Below, one piece after another: positions 62,563 to 64,000 of a DNA stretch of 64,000 nucleotides; positions within the stretch are counted from its first letter, which is position 1, and the number at the start of each line of letters is the position of its first letter. Source of the DNA: Sphingosinithalassobacter tenebrarum (lineage in GTDB: Bacteria > Pseudomonadota > Alphaproteobacteria > Sphingomonadales > Sphingomonadaceae); contig NZ_CP049109.1 of the NCBI RefSeq assembly GCF_011057975.1, positions 1,395,001 through 1,459,000 on the forward strand, written 5' to 3'. Under the pieces are notes generated by a model. That model did no database searches. It was not told the origin of the DNA and saw only the letters and a program-made list of their open reading frames with translations. A program made the position numbers and the translations under genes.

Positions 62563-64000
62563 CCCGCCGGTTTCTTCTTGAGATGCGGGTGCCGGCTGTA
62601 GAGCCACGCCTGCTGACCGATGGTGATCATGTTCGAGGTGATCCAGTAGATCTGCAGGCCAACCGCGAACGGTGCCATCATGAACATCATCACCCAGGGC
62701 ATGAACGCGAAGATCTGCTTTTGCGTATCATCCATCGGCTGCGGATTGAGCTTGAACTGGAAGTACATCGAAACGCCCAGCAGGATCGGCACGACGCCGA
62801 TATGGAGGAACGACGGCAGCATGCCCGCCCAGGGCGCATAGCCGAAGAAATCGAGCGGCGTGACCGGATCGGGCGCCGACAGATCGTTGATCCACAGGAT
62901 GAACGGCTGATGCCGCATTTCGATCGTCAGGATCAGCACCTTGTAGAGCGCGAACATGATCGGGATCTGCAGGAACATGGGCAAACAGCCGGCGAGCGGG
63001 TTCACCTTCTCGTCCTTGTAGAGCTTCATCATCTCCTGCTGGAGCTTTTCCTTGTTGTCCTTGTAGCGTTCCTGCAGCGCCTTCATTTTCGGCTGCACCA
63101 CGCGCATCGCCGCCATCGACTGGAACTGCTTGTGCGCGACGGGGAACAGCAGGAGGCGGATCGTGATCGTCAGCAGGATGATCGCAAGGCCGAAATTCTT
63201 GACCATGCGGAACAGCCAGTCGAGATAATAGAAGATCGGTTTTTCGACGATGCCGAACCAGCCCCAGTCGATCATCTTGTCGAACTCGACGATGCCGAGA
63301 TCTTCCTCATAGGTATCGATCAGGCGGGTTTCCTTGGCGCCGGCGAAGAAGCGCGAGGATTGCGTGACTTGCTGTCCTGGCGCGATTTCAACGGCGTTGC
63401 GAACCGAGTAATCGGCCTGGAAGCGGCCGGTGCCGCCCGAACGCAGGCGCAGCGAAACCGGCAGGCCCTGATCGGGAACCAGTGCGGTCTGCCAATAGTG
63501 ATCGGAAAAACCGGCCCAGCCGCCGACGGTTTCGTAGGACGAGGGTTCGTCCTCGATATCGCCATAGTTGACATAGTCCGCCACGCCTTCGGACACCGCC
63601 AGCGGCCCGACATGCGCGACCCAGAGATCCTGGTCGTCGGATTCACCGCGGCGGCTGATCAGCCCATAGGGCGCGACCGCGATCGGCGCGCCGCCGACAT
63701 TCTGGACCGTCTGGCGGATCGAAAACATGTAATCGGCATCGACCGACAGCTCGATGCGGAAGCGCTGGCTGCCCTTCGTTGTCGTCAGGGTTACCGGGCT
63801 GTCGGGAGTCAGCGTTTCGCCGCTCGCCTGCCACACCGTGTCCGGGCCGGGTTCGGTAACGCCCGTGCCGCGCCAGCCGAACTGCGCGAAATAGGCATTC
63901 TCCGTGCCCGAAGGCGACAGCAGGTGAATTGGCGGCGAATCGTCTTCGACGGTCTCGTTATACTGTTTGAGAACCAGGTCATCGATCCGCGCGCCCTTGA
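62559..64000 (-). CDS. yidC: Membrane protein insertase YidC, 5' part beyond window
   Basis: The frame is open from the right edge (first whole codon at 63998) to the stop at 62559: 480 residues. The periplasmic domain is visible ([39 protein letters not shown]), then the conserved insertase core with KFQSM-like [51 protein letters not shown], and [16 protein letters not shown]. It inserts inner-membrane proteins alone or with SecYEG. The start lies outside the window. The engB ATG overlaps its stop. Confidence 0.96.
   Translation of the reverse strand, partial: KGARIDDLVLKQYNETVEDDSPPIHLLSPSGTENAYFAQFGWRGTGVTEPGPDTVWQASGETLTPDSPVTLTTTKGSQRFRIELSVDADYMFSIRQTVQNVGGAPIAVAPYGLISRRGESDDQDLWVAHVGPLAVSEGVADYVNYGDIEDEPSSYETVGGWAGFSDHYWQTALVPDQGLPVSLRLRSGGTGRFQADYSVRNAVEIAPGQQVTQSSRFFAGAKETRLIDTYEEDLGIVEFDKMIDWGWFGIVEKPIFYYLDWLFRMVKNFGLAIILLTITIRLLLFPVAHKQFQSMAAMRVVQPKMKALQERYKDNKEKLQQEMMKLYKDEKVNPLAGCLPMFLQIPIMFALYKVLILTIEMRHQPFILWINDLSAPDPVTPLDFFGYAPWAGMLPSFLHIGVVPILLGVSMYFQFKLNPQPMDDTQKQIFAFMPWVMMFMMAPFAVGLQIYWITSNMITIGQQAWLYSRHPHLKKKPAG

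Noticed and set aside
1..64000. Search for tRNA genes, CRISPR arrays, insertion sequences and prophage genes
   Set aside because: Nothing recognisable was found by eye; a tRNA scan and transposase search would be needed to be certain.

Overview
The window looks like a chromosomal segment of a high-GC alphaproteobacterium, most likely a member of the Sphingomonadaceae (Sphingomonas or a relative). I base this on gene order rather than any database search. The mutM-ubiE-ubiB-coaBC-dut block next to rpsT and dnaA, and the secB / Tim44-domain / mltA / Smr block, are typical alphaproteobacterial arrangements. Many genes start with GTG, and neighbours often overlap by 4 bases (ATGA or GTGA). A degenerate palindrome at 61778-61900 resembles the repeats I associate with sphingomonads. 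I found no rRNA, tRNA, CRISPR array, transposase or phage gene.

Region 1 (1-28 kb) is a large exopolysaccharide or capsule locus. It holds a secreted beta-helix protein cut by the left edge, a Wzy-like polymerase, two acyltransferase-3 proteins, a sialic-acid-synthase (NeuB) family enzyme, two polysaccharide pyruvyl transferases and an ABC exporter half-transporter. It continues with several GT-B glycosyltransferase-like proteins, a beta-propeller protein, a sialyltransferase-like protein coupled to a CMP-nonulosonate synthetase fused to a KdsC-like phosphatase, a Wza-type export lipoprotein, a Wzc-type tyrosine autokinase, and a large O-antigen-ligase-like protein with a C-terminal extension. 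An M48/PDZ protease, a small secreted protein with its own promoter and terminator, and a methyltransferase close the locus. Together these genes could make, decorate (nonulosonic acid, pyruvate ketals, acyl groups), flip, polymerise and export an acidic surface polysaccharide. The sugar itself cannot be read from sequence; the NeuB, NeuA-phosphatase and sialyltransferase-like set suggests a nonulosonic acid made through a 9-phosphate intermediate.

Region 2 (28-33 kb) carries a small Cys-motif protein, a PPP-type phosphatase, a triple 18-bp tandem repeat, wecC-wecB (UDP-ManNAcA supply) and galU (UDP-glucose supply). These fit the polysaccharide locus as precursor genes.

Region 3 (33-44 kb) is housekeeping. 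A tightly coupled minus-strand run contains ubiE, ubiB, a membrane protein, coaBC, a lipoprotein hydrolase, dut, a small secreted protein and a moeB-like gene. Divergent from it are mutM, rpsT and dnaA, followed by trpS. Region 4 (44-56 kb) has a dicarboxylate-type symporter, two coupled lipoproteins, murJ, secB, the Tim44-domain / mltA / Smr run, a GGDEF-EAL protein, dapE and a cupin. Region 5 (56-64 kb) has a glycine-zipper microprotein, a GST, an MDR oxidoreductase, a three-subunit molybdenum hydroxylase resembling PaoABC, a repeat cluster, engB and the 3' part of yidC, cut by the right edge.
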